A stretch of 64,000 nt of DNA from Nostoc sp. CHAB 5844 (GTDB lineage Bacteria; Cyanobacteriota; Cyanobacteriia; Cyanobacteriales; Nostocaceae), in NCBI RefSeq assembly GCF_020829595.1, contig NZ_JAIVFW010000003.1, positions 124,001 to 188,000 of the forward strand. Direction: 5' to 3'. Positions within the stretch are counted from its first letter, which is position 1. The number at the start of each line of letters is the position of its first letter. A program made the position numbers and the translations under genes. The notes below the pieces were generated by a model that worked only from the letters and a program-made list of their open reading frames with translations, did no database searches and had not been told where the DNA came from. Shown piece by piece: positions 17,774-26,470 of this stretch.

Positions 17774-18862
17774 ATGGTCGCTACACTTAAACCTCAGTAT
17801 ATAAACATTTTTCAACGCGTGACGCGGTTCTTAGTTCCAAGCTTACTCAGTGTTGCAACTTCGTTTACCTTAGTTAGTTGCACACAACCAACCCAAAAAG
17901 CTGAAACCTCATCCACTGCTAGTGACGTATCTGATATCAAGTCTTCGGGAATTAAGACCAAAGTACTCCATATGGGGTATCAACAAGCTGGTGATTTGGT
18001 AAGGGTAACAAAAGTATTAGAAAAGCGTTTAGAACCTTTGGGCGTGAAAGTGGAATGGGCGCAATTTGCCCAAGGGCCACAACTGATGGAAGCCATGAAT
18101 GTTGGCAAAATAGATTTGGGTTCGGTTGGGGAGACTCCGCCGATCTTTGCTCAAGCTGCTGGGGCGCAGATTGTGTATGTTGTTGGTTCACGACGCACAG
18201 AAAATACTGGTAAAGGAAGTGCGATCGCAGTACCACCAAATTCTCCGATTAAGACATTAAAAGATATCAAAGGACAAAAAGTAGTCTTCCAAAAAGCATC
18301 TGCATCTCACTACTTTATCCTCCGAGCTTTAGAAGATGTAGGTTTGAAATATAGTGATATTCAAGTTCTGAGCATCCCGAACGTAGAAGCTAGTAGTGCC
18401 TTTTTAGAAGGTAAAATTCCTGTTTGGGTGACAGGTGATCCTCATCTAGCTAGAGCCGAAAAATTGAATAAAGTTAGGATTCTCAGAAATTCCCAAGGAC
18501 TTGATTCTCCTGGTGGATACTATATCGGAGGTAAGCAGTTTGCCATAGATAATCCTGAATTGCTACGGATAGTCATCGAGGAGATTGATAAAATTCAGCG
18601 CTGGGCTGAGGTGCATCCCAAAGAAACCGCGAAGCTAATTGCACCATATCAGAAACTACCTCCAGATGTGATGGACTTAGTAATTAGCCGTCGTAGCTAT
18701 GGTTTGAGAGCTATATCCCCAGATTTAATCCGAGAACAACAGCGAGTTGCAGATTACTTCTATAAAAATGGATTACTTCCCAAGCCTGTGAATATTCAAG
18801 AAGCATTGTTAACACCTGAGCAGTATGCAGCGATTACTCCATCCACAATCACTCAAAAATAG
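17774..18862 (+). CDS. ABC transporter binding lipoprotein, sulfonate (SsuA) type
   Basis: 362 residues. The N-terminal signal ends in a lipobox (FTLVSC, Cys about residue 36), so it is a membrane-anchored periplasmic lipoprotein. The mature domain is of the SsuA/NrtA type: VLHMGYQQAGDLVRVTKVLEKRL, LGSVGETPPIFAQAAGAQIVYV, GSAIAVPPNSPIKTLKDIKGQKV and HYFILRALEDVGL. Family members bind aliphatic sulfonates, taurine or related anions. No permease or ATPase gene is adjacent, so it is an orphan here and must work with components encoded elsewhere. It follows the methyltransferase gene after 70 bp on the same strand. Confidence 0.88.
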   Translation: MVATLKPQYINIFQRVTRFLVPSLLSVATSFTLVSCTQPTQKAETSSTASDVSDIKSSGIKTKVLHMGYQQAGDLVRVTKVLEKRLEPLGVKVEWAQFAQGPQLMEAMNVGKIDLGSVGETPPIFAQAAGAQIVYVVGSRRTENTGKGSAIAVPPNSPIKTLKDIKGQKVVFQKASASHYFILRALEDVGLKYSDIQVLSIPNVEASSAFLEGKIPVWVTGDPHLARAEKLNKVRILRNSQGLDSPGGYYIGGKQFAIDNPELLRIVIEEIDKIQRWAEVHPKETAKLIAPYQKLPPDVMDLVISRRSYGLRAISPDLIREQQRVADYFYKNGLLPKPVNIQEALLTPEQYAAITPSTITQK

Positions 18863-18972
18863 CATCAATTGGATTTTTCTTTCAAGCTGATGTGGACAAA
18901 CAGAAACCCAATAGATGTTATGCCATTGTGGACTGGGAATCGGAGTTGATTGTAATCTTATCTAATTGAAGT

Positions 18973-19008
18973 TCAGATCCTCGACTTTTTGAAAAAGTTG
19001 GGGATCTT
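18973..19008. terminator. Inverted repeat, possible terminator of the binding-protein gene
   Basis: Arms around GATCCTCGACTTTTT and AAAAAGTTGGGGATC form an imperfect hairpin followed by TTGTTGTTCTT, about 110 bp after the stop. The T run is weak, so the call is tentative. Confidence 0.5.
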
Positions 19009-19209
19009 GTTGTTCTTCAATAAACTGCTTCAGTACGTAGGAGCATTATCCTTGGTAGTCAATTTTGCTTCATCAATAACGTTTTCTTTTATACTCGTAT
19101 CGATTGAGAGCGATCGCATCATTACATCAATAGTATAGCCGTAGCCAGATAGGTTAGGACATTCTAAAACGCTAAAACCAATTGACTGCAAACATTTCAC
19201 TTTTGAACA

Positions 19210-19292
19210 CCAGTGAGGGAGTCGGGGAACCCGCGCAACGCAGTGTCTCCCCAACGCACTGGCTCCTTTTGACTTTTGACTTTTGACTTTTG
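19210..19292. repeat. GC-rich dispersed repeat followed by TTTTGAC heptamers
   Basis: CCAGTG and CACTGG bracket a GC-rich segment (about 19210-19262) with CGGGGAACCCGCGCAACG. Three TTTTGAC units and a partial fourth follow (19267-19292). It sits in a 912-bp gap (18863-19774) that otherwise shows AT-rich sequence and no gene I can support. Confidence 0.75.
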
Positions 19293-19522
19293 CTATAAAA
19301 TCTAGTGTATTTACTTAAATGCTATACTATGATGTTAATATGATGTAAGTTGATATATAAGAAAAATCAATTGTTTGCCGGAAACAATTTCATAAAAAGT
19401 TTAAAAGATTACATAAGCATTTAAAGTACAGTAGAATAGCAGTAAATAAATTTAAAATAATGCATTTGGGGCTTAATACAGCCTAAAATAGCCATGAAGT
19501 CATAATTTACTGTATTTTAGTC

Positions 19523-19540
19523 ACTTTAGTTGACTAAAGT
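19523..19540. promoter_or_regulatory. Perfect small palindrome upstream of the AAA-like gene
   Basis: ACTTTAGT-TG-ACTAAAGT, preceded by another TTTAGT. It lies about 235 bp before the 19775 start. It could be an operator; there is no direct evidence. Confidence 0.35.
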
Positions 19541-19774
19541 ATTAGTTTACTCTAAACTTCAGCTTTTTAGCTTATTCCGCAACAAATTTCGTTTGCAGAC
19601 ATGGCAATCCATTGAGAAATTGTCAACAAATCTACTTTCGATTTTCTATCCTTAACAGTAATTTCATTAATTATCTGGAGGAAAATTAGTAAATATTTAT
19701 ACATTGTTTATGTTGGTGGTTTCGACTGCTGTGAAAACTAGAAATGTCCACAAAAAGTTGTTGGAACACAGCCT

Positions 19775-21184
19775 ATGCAAGTAAAACAAACAAAGATCAA
19801 GAGAAGACGAGGCGTTGTACTAACTCCCGCAGGGCTACAACGTTTACAAGAAGCAATTCTAGCTTGGGAGATCACCAAAAAAAAAGGCGATCGCTTAACT
19901 CTACAGGAACTTAGCACGCAGATCAGTATTTCCACTAAAACTCTCAGTCGATTGTGGTCTTTAAGTAAAGGTGTAGATCAAAAAACTCTCAAATTGTGCT
20001 TTAGTGCCTTTAACCTCAAATTATATGAAGACGATTACATAGTTTTGAGTGGAGAGGATGAAAGCGAAATATTAGAATTCCTGTCAGGAAGTTCATATAG
20101 ACAGGAAGAAAATTTTACTCAGTTGTCTACTTACGAAGTAGAAAATCGTTGGTCATATCCAGATGGGCCTGTAGCTTTAGGTTCTCCGTTATATATTGAG
20201 CGTCCATCAATAGAAGAACTAGTTTATCGAGAAATTACCCGACCTGGCTGCGTAATTCGGATTCGTTCTCCCAGACAGATGGGTAAAACTTCTTTAGTAC
20301 TACGTCTTTTAGCTTTTGCGAATACACAAGGATATCGTACTGTTAATGTCAATTGCTACCAAATCGATGACCATTGTTTAACTAACTTAAATAAGATTTT
20401 GCGTTGTCTTTGTTGGCAAATTGCCCAACAGTTAGACATCGACCCTAATCTTGATGAGCAATGGGATGAAGAAGTTGGGTATAAGTTAGTCTGTAGCTTC
20501 TACTTGCAAAAATATATTTTTAAACAAAGTCACAGTCCGATAGTTTTGGTGTTGAGCGATGTTGATCGCTTTTTTAACTATCCTCACATTGCTCAGGAGT
20601 TTTTTGCCTTGTTGCGTTCTTGGTGTGAAGAAGCACGACAAAATCATGAGTGGCAAAAGTTGAGATTAGTATTGGTTTACTCCACAGAACAATATCTGTC
20701 TCTAGACATTAATCGTTCACCATTTAATATTGGACTACCTATTCGTCTGAGTGAGTTTACTCAACAACAGGTAGAAGATTTAGCCAAAAGATACGACTTA
20801 GACTGGATTCCAGGTCAAGAATCTGCTCAATTGATGTCTCTTGTTGGCGGTCATCCGGCTATGATTCAACTAGCTTTATTTCATCTTGCCTCTCACACTA
20901 TCACTTTACAAGATTTGATCAAAGAAGCGATCGCGAATGGAGGCATATATCGCCATCACCTATGGCGACATTGGGTAAAACTACAAGGCAATCCTTATCT
21001 GATGAAAATATATGCTGAACTTGTCAGAGCAAAACAAGCTATGATGATTGATCCTGTGGATGCTTATAAACTCGAAAGCTTAGGATTGATCTGTTTTGAG
21101 GGCGATCGCATCTTACCCCGTTGCAAACTCTATCGTGCTTATTTTAAAAAACAATTATCTACTATTTTTGAATACTCTTTCTAG
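19775..21184 (+). CDS. AAA-like (AAA_35) protein with N-terminal winged helix
   Basis: 469 residues. The N-terminal basic region and HTH-like segment (LTPAGLQRLQEAIL and RLTLQELSTQISISTKTLSRLWSLSKG, about 15-75) resemble the vWA-MoxR-associated helical domain found in many cyanobacterial signalling proteins. An ATPase domain follows: Walker A-like RSPRQMGKTSLV at about residue 165 after GSPLYIERPSIEELVYREI, and VLVLSDVDRFF as a Walker B-like strand. This is the AAA-like domain architecture common in cyanobacteria and of unknown role, possibly in conflict or signalling systems. It stands alone, flanked by a long AT-rich upstream region and a convergent kinase gene. Confidence 0.8.
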   Translation: MQVKQTKIKRRRGVVLTPAGLQRLQEAILAWEITKKKGDRLTLQELSTQISISTKTLSRLWSLSKGVDQKTLKLCFSAFNLKLYEDDYIVLSGEDESEILEFLSGSSYRQEENFTQLSTYEVENRWSYPDGPVALGSPLYIERPSIEELVYREITRPGCVIRIRSPRQMGKTSLVLRLLAFANTQGYRTVNVNCYQIDDHCLTNLNKILRCLCWQIAQQLDIDPNLDEQWDEEVGYKLVCSFYLQKYIFKQSHSPIVLVLSDVDRFFNYPHIAQEFFALLRSWCEEARQNHEWQKLRLVLVYSTEQYLSLDINRSPFNIGLPIRLSEFTQQQVEDLAKRYDLDWIPGQESAQLMSLVGGHPAMIQLALFHLASHTITLQDLIKEAIANGGIYRHHLWRHWVKLQGNPYLMKIYAELVRAKQAMMIDPVDAYKLESLGLICFEGDRILPRCKLYRAYFKKQLSTIFEYSF

Positions 21185-21353
21185 ATGAAGCTCGTTCCGT
21201 TAAGCGATGAGCCTTGTCACAATTCTAAGCGTTATACTAATTCGTAATTAAGAAATTCAGATAGAATCTGGGTTTCAGAGTGGGAGAAGGGGAGTAAATT
21301 TTCAAGTCCCTCTCCCAGACTTGGGAGAGGGATTTAGGATGAGGGATCTTGAT

Positions 21354-24300
21354 TCATACAAGAAGTCTATTGTCTTGTAAATTTGCTAGTTTGACCTCAG
21401 ATTGTTTAATGGGAATTTCCATCACAAACTCAGCGCCCTCACCAGGTTGGGACAGGCACTGTAATTTACCACCGTGCTTTTCTACAATTTGGTAACTAAT
21501 TGAAAGTCCCAAACCTGTTCCTTGACCTACAGGCTTTGTTGTAAAAAATGGATCGAATAGTTTAGCCTGTACCTCTTTTGTCATACCGACTCCATTATCT
21601 TTAATGGAGATTTGAACCCAATCCGGAGCTATAAGTTGTGTTTTGATAGTAATGAGCGGATGATGTTTGCTTGTATCTGATTTAGCTAACTGACGGCATA
21701 AATCCTCCACAGCATCAAGCGCATTTGCTAACAGGTTCATAAACACTTGGTTAAGTTGTCCAGCAAAACACTCTATCAGCGGTAAGGAACCGTAGTGTTT
21801 GACAATCTCAATGCCCGAATGCCATGAATTAGCCTTCAGACGATGCTGCAATATCAATAAAGTGCTGTCAATTCCCTCATGAATATCAACAGGTTTTACC
21901 TGAGCTTGGTCGAGACGCGAGAAATTTCGTAAGGAAAGAACAATTTCACGAATTCGTTCTGTACCTAGTTTCAGTGAAGAAAACAGTTTAGGTAAGTCTT
22001 CAGCGATAAATTCTAAATCGGATAATTTTGCTTGCCTTTGAATTTCTGGATTAGGTTCAGGATATACCTGTTGATAGACATTCAGCATCTCAATCAAATT
22101 CTGCGTATATTCATGAATATGAGTGAGATTGCCATAGATAAAGTTGACTGGATTGTTAATTTCATGGGCAACCCCTGCTACTAGTAATCCTAGGCTCGAC
22201 ATCTTTTCTGAGTGAATCAGATGAGCTTGTGTTTGCTGCAAATGCTCCAGCGCTTGGGAGAGTAGTTTTGCTTGCTGCTGTGTTTGGTTAAGCAGTACTG
22301 CGTGTTGTAAGGCAACGCCTAACTGAGAAGCAATTTGCCTGACAAATTCAATTTCGGACTCTTGCCAATCACGGGATTTCTCGCATTGATGAATACATAA
22401 TAAACCCCATAGCTGCCCTTGCTTGAGCATAGGAATTACTAAGTTTGCCCTGACTTGGAAGCGAGACAGCATCGAAACATAACAATCGTCTAACTCACTG
22501 TTATAAATATCAGTAACCGCATGAACATAGCCTTGACAGAATTTTTCTGTATACTCCTGTCCCAAACAGCGATCATATACCTTTGCTGTTAAGGTCGATA
22601 GGAAATGCGATGCCACATCTTCTGCAATCACTTCGCCGCCTTCATAGTTAGATTCAGAATAAAAGCGAAAGACGATCACACGATCGCAATTGAGTACTCG
22701 TCGGAGTTCTTGAGTGGTGGTTTCAAAAATTGCATTCAAGTCCAGTGATTCCCGAACTTTGGTAATTACACTGGCTAAAGTTTGCTGTTGCTCTGCCACC
22801 AGCGCCAGTTGTCTAGTTTGCGCTCGCACTTGTTCTAGGTACTCAGCTTGTTGTAACGCGACTCCCAACTGCGTTGCTATTTGCGTAAAAAATTCAACTT
22901 CTGAAGCTTGCCAATGCCGAGTGGTGGAATGTTGATATGCTCCTAATAAACCCCATAGTTCTTGCCCGACAAAAATCGGTGCAATCATGAAAGCTTGAAC
23001 ATAAAATTGTTCAAGTATCTCCAAGTGGCACTGGGCAAATCCTTGGCTGTGTATATCATCAACTACAAAAGTTTCATTATTGCGGTAGCGTCCACCTTTG
23101 GTTTCCTGTAAGTACGTGTCTTTCCACACCATACCTACGCCAAGCTTGACACTTCTGCCCCATCGCGGATTTGCCGATTCATAATCACTGACAAATTCCC
23201 CTCCCCAGTCAGCATTAAAGCGATACACTGTTAAGCGATCGCACTCTAGTAATTGGCAAACATCTTGGGTGGTAGTACGGAAAATAGTCGTCACGTCCAG
23301 TGACTGACGCATATTTGCAATGATTCGCGCCAGGGCTTGCTGGCGTTCAACCGAGCGCTGTAGCTCAATCGTTGAGCGTTGCAAATCGGTATTAGACTGT
23401 TGCAGTTCGATGGTGCGATCTCGTACTTGTTGCTCTAGATTGGCATTCAAAGCTTGCACTTGTTCGTAAAGTCGATACTGCTTGACTGCTGTGGCAAAGC
23501 GTTCACCTAACGCTTGAGCCAACTTGATTTCCGATTCCGACCACTGCTGTGCTTGCCCAGTTTTCAGTTCCCGCCATGCTGCAAAAGACTGACGCGGCAT
23601 CAATTGACGAGAGTCGGTATCAACACAGCCTGCCCAAATAGTTTCAATATCGACCTCATCTCGAAAGATAGTTAAACAGCCAACAACTGTACTTCCGTGC
23701 TGTAGTGGTACAATTAACAAGCCCCGAACTGGGGTGGCTTGGAAGCAGGGAGCAACTGAGCGCAATAAGGGTTCTTTATAAAGATCAGCGATCGCCCATA
23801 AATGCGAGTCACAACTGAGTTCGTTAGCTGGCGCACTCAAAGCGTAAATCGCCCTCATCCAATTCACTGACCATGATTTAGTACTGAGTTTTTCTTGATT
23901 CTCCGGCACAAAGACACTAGCTAATAGATAATTCTGCCACAATCGATGCTCTTCAATGGGTCTACCCTTGGGTTTCATACTTGTAGGCACAGAAGAACTC
24001 TCTATTAAGTTTGCTGGGAGCGATAAGTTATTTTTTTCAACGAGAGAAACCCATCCTAATTCTCCCGAAGAGAACTCTTGAGTCAAACTACTTACTGTCT
24101 GTTCTTGTCCGATGTCAAGTTGAGTAGGCTGGATTCCACAGGTATAAATCTTTGCTGTTTGTTCACCGTCTGGTAGTAAGTAGAGTCGTCCTCCGGAGCC
24201 ATCAAAGGCAGCTACTGTTTCTTCCAGGGCAGTTTGCAGCTGGGCAATAGGCGTAGTATGCAGTTGCTCAGTAACTTTGTTAATAATCGCTTCTTGACGG

Positions 24301-24962
24301 GCTTGCTCTCGTACTTGACTGAGTAATATTGATTGCGATATGGCGATCGCCACTTGGTCTACCACTGACTGAATTAATAATAATTCCTGTTGTGTCACTA
24401 CTCGCGCTTGAGAATGGTGAGAAACTAATAGTCCCCACAATTGAGATGATTGCATCACATTTTGTGATGAGTCTTTCCCAGTTTCCTTACTTTTTAAAAC
24501 AATTGGTACTACGACTGAAGATTTTACACCCATTGCCGTTAGATATTCTACATGGCAAGGATCTACCGGACGATAGCGAATATCTTGCTGGTCTAATGGT
24601 TCACCCGTTTCTTGGCAATCAAGCGGACTGATGCCAATTTCTTGTGTTCTTAAATCAACGATACATCGTTGACGCGCTCGCACAAACAGTTCACGAGCAT
24701 AAGGTGGGATATCATCTGCGGGGAAGTTTAACCCTAGCAGTGGCGGCAACCGCTCTTCTTGAATCGATTCCGCAATTACTAATCCATGACCATCCCCTTG
24801 AAATTGATAAATTTTGACGCGATCCGTACCTAGAAACGAGCGTACTTCTGCAACCGTCGCTGATAAAATCTCTTGTAGTTCTAAAGACTGTCGGATACGA
24901 CTGGCAATGCGATGCAATAAAATTTCTTGTGTTTGACTTACCTGGTTTGTTAGCGATTCCAT
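21354..24962 (-). CDS. Multi-GAF hybrid sensor histidine kinase, possible photoreceptor
   Basis: 1202 residues without predicted membrane segments. GAF1 (about 20-210) has the phytochrome-like DIP motif (FPADDIPPYARELF) and Cys136 in DPCHVEYLTAMGV, the bilin-attachment pattern. A divergent GAF2 spans about 230-495 and a coiled-coil about 500-545. GAF3 (about 550-705) has Cys645-His (AQCHLEILEQF). GAF4 (about 735-890) has Cys827 (DDCYVSML). The kinase part has an H-box with His933 (GVAHEINNP), an N-box (NLLANALDAVEDL), DNGVGM and GTGLGLSISYQIVEKHGG. No receiver domain is present and no response regulator is adjacent. Bilin binding is inferred from the cysteine context only. Confidence 0.9.
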   Translation of the reverse strand: MESLTNQVSQTQEILLHRIASRIRQSLELQEILSATVAEVRSFLGTDRVKIYQFQGDGHGLVIAESIQEERLPPLLGLNFPADDIPPYARELFVRARQRCIVDLRTQEIGISPLDCQETGEPLDQQDIRYRPVDPCHVEYLTAMGVKSSVVVPIVLKSKETGKDSSQNVMQSSQLWGLLVSHHSQARVVTQQELLLIQSVVDQVAIAISQSILLSQVREQARQEAIINKVTEQLHTTPIAQLQTALEETVAAFDGSGGRLYLLPDGEQTAKIYTCGIQPTQLDIGQEQTVSSLTQEFSSGELGWVSLVEKNNLSLPANLIESSSVPTSMKPKGRPIEEHRLWQNYLLASVFVPENQEKLSTKSWSVNWMRAIYALSAPANELSCDSHLWAIADLYKEPLLRSVAPCFQATPVRGLLIVPLQHGSTVVGCLTIFRDEVDIETIWAGCVDTDSRQLMPRQSFAAWRELKTGQAQQWSESEIKLAQALGERFATAVKQYRLYEQVQALNANLEQQVRDRTIELQQSNTDLQRSTIELQRSVERQQALARIIANMRQSLDVTTIFRTTTQDVCQLLECDRLTVYRFNADWGGEFVSDYESANPRWGRSVKLGVGMVWKDTYLQETKGGRYRNNETFVVDDIHSQGFAQCHLEILEQFYVQAFMIAPIFVGQELWGLLGAYQHSTTRHWQASEVEFFTQIATQLGVALQQAEYLEQVRAQTRQLALVAEQQQTLASVITKVRESLDLNAIFETTTQELRRVLNCDRVIVFRFYSESNYEGGEVIAEDVASHFLSTLTAKVYDRCLGQEYTEKFCQGYVHAVTDIYNSELDDCYVSMLSRFQVRANLVIPMLKQGQLWGLLCIHQCEKSRDWQESEIEFVRQIASQLGVALQHAVLLNQTQQQAKLLSQALEHLQQTQAHLIHSEKMSSLGLLVAGVAHEINNPVNFIYGNLTHIHEYTQNLIEMLNVYQQVYPEPNPEIQRQAKLSDLEFIAEDLPKLFSSLKLGTERIREIVLSLRNFSRLDQAQVKPVDIHEGIDSTLLILQHRLKANSWHSGIEIVKHYGSLPLIECFAGQLNQVFMNLLANALDAVEDLCRQLAKSDTSKHHPLITIKTQLIAPDWVQISIKDNGVGMTKEVQAKLFDPFFTTKPVGQGTGLGLSISYQIVEKHGGKLQCLSQPGEGAEFVMEIPIKQSEVKLANLQDNRLLV

Positions 24963-25145
24963 ACTTGAGTCAGATCAAATATTTGAGTATTTTATATTTT
25001 GGTAATTATTTACTGTTTAGAGTAGTAGTAAAAATACGGTCATCTACCTTTGACAAAAATCCCGCCCCTCTTCAAGGATGTTTTAAAAGTCTTCTTGTTA
25101 CAGGACTTACGCACAAAGATTGTCTGTTAAAACTGGGTGTAAGGG

Positions 25146-25189
25146 CTTCGCCGTGAGCGTCAGCGTTCGACTGAGCGCTCACGCCGAAG
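25146..25189. repeat. GC-rich palindromic dispersed repeat
   Basis: Arms CTTCGCCGTGAGCG and CGCTCACGCCGAAG pair at 13 of 14 positions around a 16-base loop. It sits in the 299-bp gap between the kinase start and the hydrolase stop; the rest of that gap shows no gene. Confidence 0.75.
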
Positions 25190-25261
25190 TCCGAACGGTG
25201 TCGGGTTAATGAGTTTTGAACACCTAAACTCCTATACCCCTGTACCCTTCCCAAACGCAGA

Positions 25262-26155
25262 TTAAAGTACACCTGTCGTACTTGTCTTGGCATCTAAAAA
25301 TGGCAATGCTGCTTGTGCAACTTCAGCCGCATACTCTTCATACATTCCTAATGTGCCAGGAAGGGTTAGCGATTGAATTCTTGGCAGGGCCGCCATCGCT
25401 TCCATTTCTCGTTTGGAATAGGGTGGAGCTTGATCCGCCAAGATCACCAGAACAGGTACAGGTGACGATTGAAGCAGTTTGATGAATTCCTGGCGATCGC
25501 GCACTGGATCAAGTCTACCTGTGACAAACGCCGCAGGGGCAAATCGCGCACCAGATTGTCGAGTAATCTGCTGCTTCTGCTCAATAAACTCTGGAGTCAG
25601 GCGTGACTGATCCGTATAAACATGCCGCCCATACATGAGACGCAGAAATCCCTTCGTCGTATTTGCCTGATAGAGAGCTTGACCGACAACCGGAAATCGC
25701 ACCAATTGTCGTACTGTTGCTGATAGTGGTTTGGGTACTCCCATTGTTGGCAAAGGGCCGCGCCAAGTCGGAGCGACTAAAACAATGCATGAGCAAGCCT
25801 GGGGTTGTTGTTGAGCTAGTTGTAAGGCATAGCCAGCCGTATGACCCGCCGCAATCACCGCAACTGGTTGTGAGAACATCTGTTGGACAAACGCCTGAAG
25901 CATCTGATGTAACAGTGCAGGTTGATAGTCTAAAGCAGGGCGATCAGATTCACCAAATCCTAGCCAGTCGAGTGTAACTGCTTGGTAGCGATTGGCAATT
26001 CGCTCTGCCATCCCTTTCATTTCGGAACGGCTGGAAACGGTACTAAATGCGGGTAAGAGCAGGACGGTTTTACCCTGACCTATCGTGTCATAAGCGATCG
26101 CGTAACGGTGTTGATTCCACTCAAATGAAAATTGATGGTTCGTTTTAACAGTCAT
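25262..26155 (-). CDS. Alpha/beta-hydrolase fold protein with altered catalytic residues
   Basis: 297 residues. The fold is clear: VLLLPAFSTVSSRSEMKGMAERI, AVTLDWLGFGESDRP, and a nucleophile elbow at about residue 104 (AAGHTAGYALQLA). The elbow reads G-H-T-A-G where active enzymes have G-x-S-x-G, so Thr replaces Ser. Near the C-terminus, LPGTLGMYEEYAAEVA has Tyr where related proteins usually have the catalytic His. These changes suggest a non-hydrolytic or altered enzyme. It is transcribed after rtcB on the same strand, but a terminator and a palindrome repeat lie between them. The substrate is unknown. Confidence 0.8.
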   Translation of the reverse strand: MTVKTNHQFSFEWNQHRYAIAYDTIGQGKTVLLLPAFSTVSSRSEMKGMAERIANRYQAVTLDWLGFGESDRPALDYQPALLHQMLQAFVQQMFSQPVAVIAAGHTAGYALQLAQQQPQACSCIVLVAPTWRGPLPTMGVPKPLSATVRQLVRFPVVGQALYQANTTKGFLRLMYGRHVYTDQSRLTPEFIEQKQQITRQSGARFAPAAFVTGRLDPVRDRQEFIKLLQSSPVPVLVILADQAPPYSKREMEAMAALPRIQSLTLPGTLGMYEEYAAEVAQAALPFLDAKTSTTGVL

Positions 26156-26329
26156 CTTTATCCCCTCCAGCTTGAATCCATTTTGAATACATTTTTTGTT
26201 TTACTTCAGGTCACTAGTACAATAAGGCAAAAGTAAAAAGTCAAAAGAAAGAGTGCTTGTTTTTTAAGCTTTTTGCCTGGTTTAAATGTTATATCATTTC
26301 AATAAAAACGTGATACATATTAATCCTGT

Positions 26330-26354
26330 AGAGACGTAGCATTGCTACGTCTCT
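26330..26354. repeat. Dispersed palindrome GTAGAGACG, copy 2
   Basis: AGAGACGTAGCA and TGCTACGTCTCT around one base, preceded by GT. Same element as 9919-9947 and related to 47793-47824. It lies in the 315-bp gap between rtcB and the hydrolase gene. Confidence 0.85.
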
Positions 26355-26361
26355 TAAATAG

Positions 26362-26398
26362 AAAAACCCTTGTAAGTTTAGCCTTATAAGGGTTTTTT
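26362..26398. terminator. Bidirectional-looking terminator downstream of rtcB
   Basis: A hairpin with arms AACCCTTGTAAG and CTTATAAGGGTT (one G-T pair), flanked by an A run on the left and a T run on the right. It would therefore work on either strand. It lies about 75 bp after the rtcB stop. Confidence 0.8.
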
Positions 26399-26470
26399 AG
26401 TGCAAATTTTCTATGTTTAGATAAAGATTTGGCTGACGATTTTGTGTAGCAAACAGATGTCTTCTTTTAT

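Noticed and set aside
19030-19254. Minus-strand ORF of 74 codons
   Set aside because: Its N-terminal part reads a GC-rich dispersed repeat, there is no ribosome site and no recognisable family. The later part might be a gene remnant but could not be identified.
25663-25977. Plus-strand ORF of 104 codons inside the hydrolase gene
   Set aside because: It lies wholly within a clear gene on the other strand; composition follows that gene.
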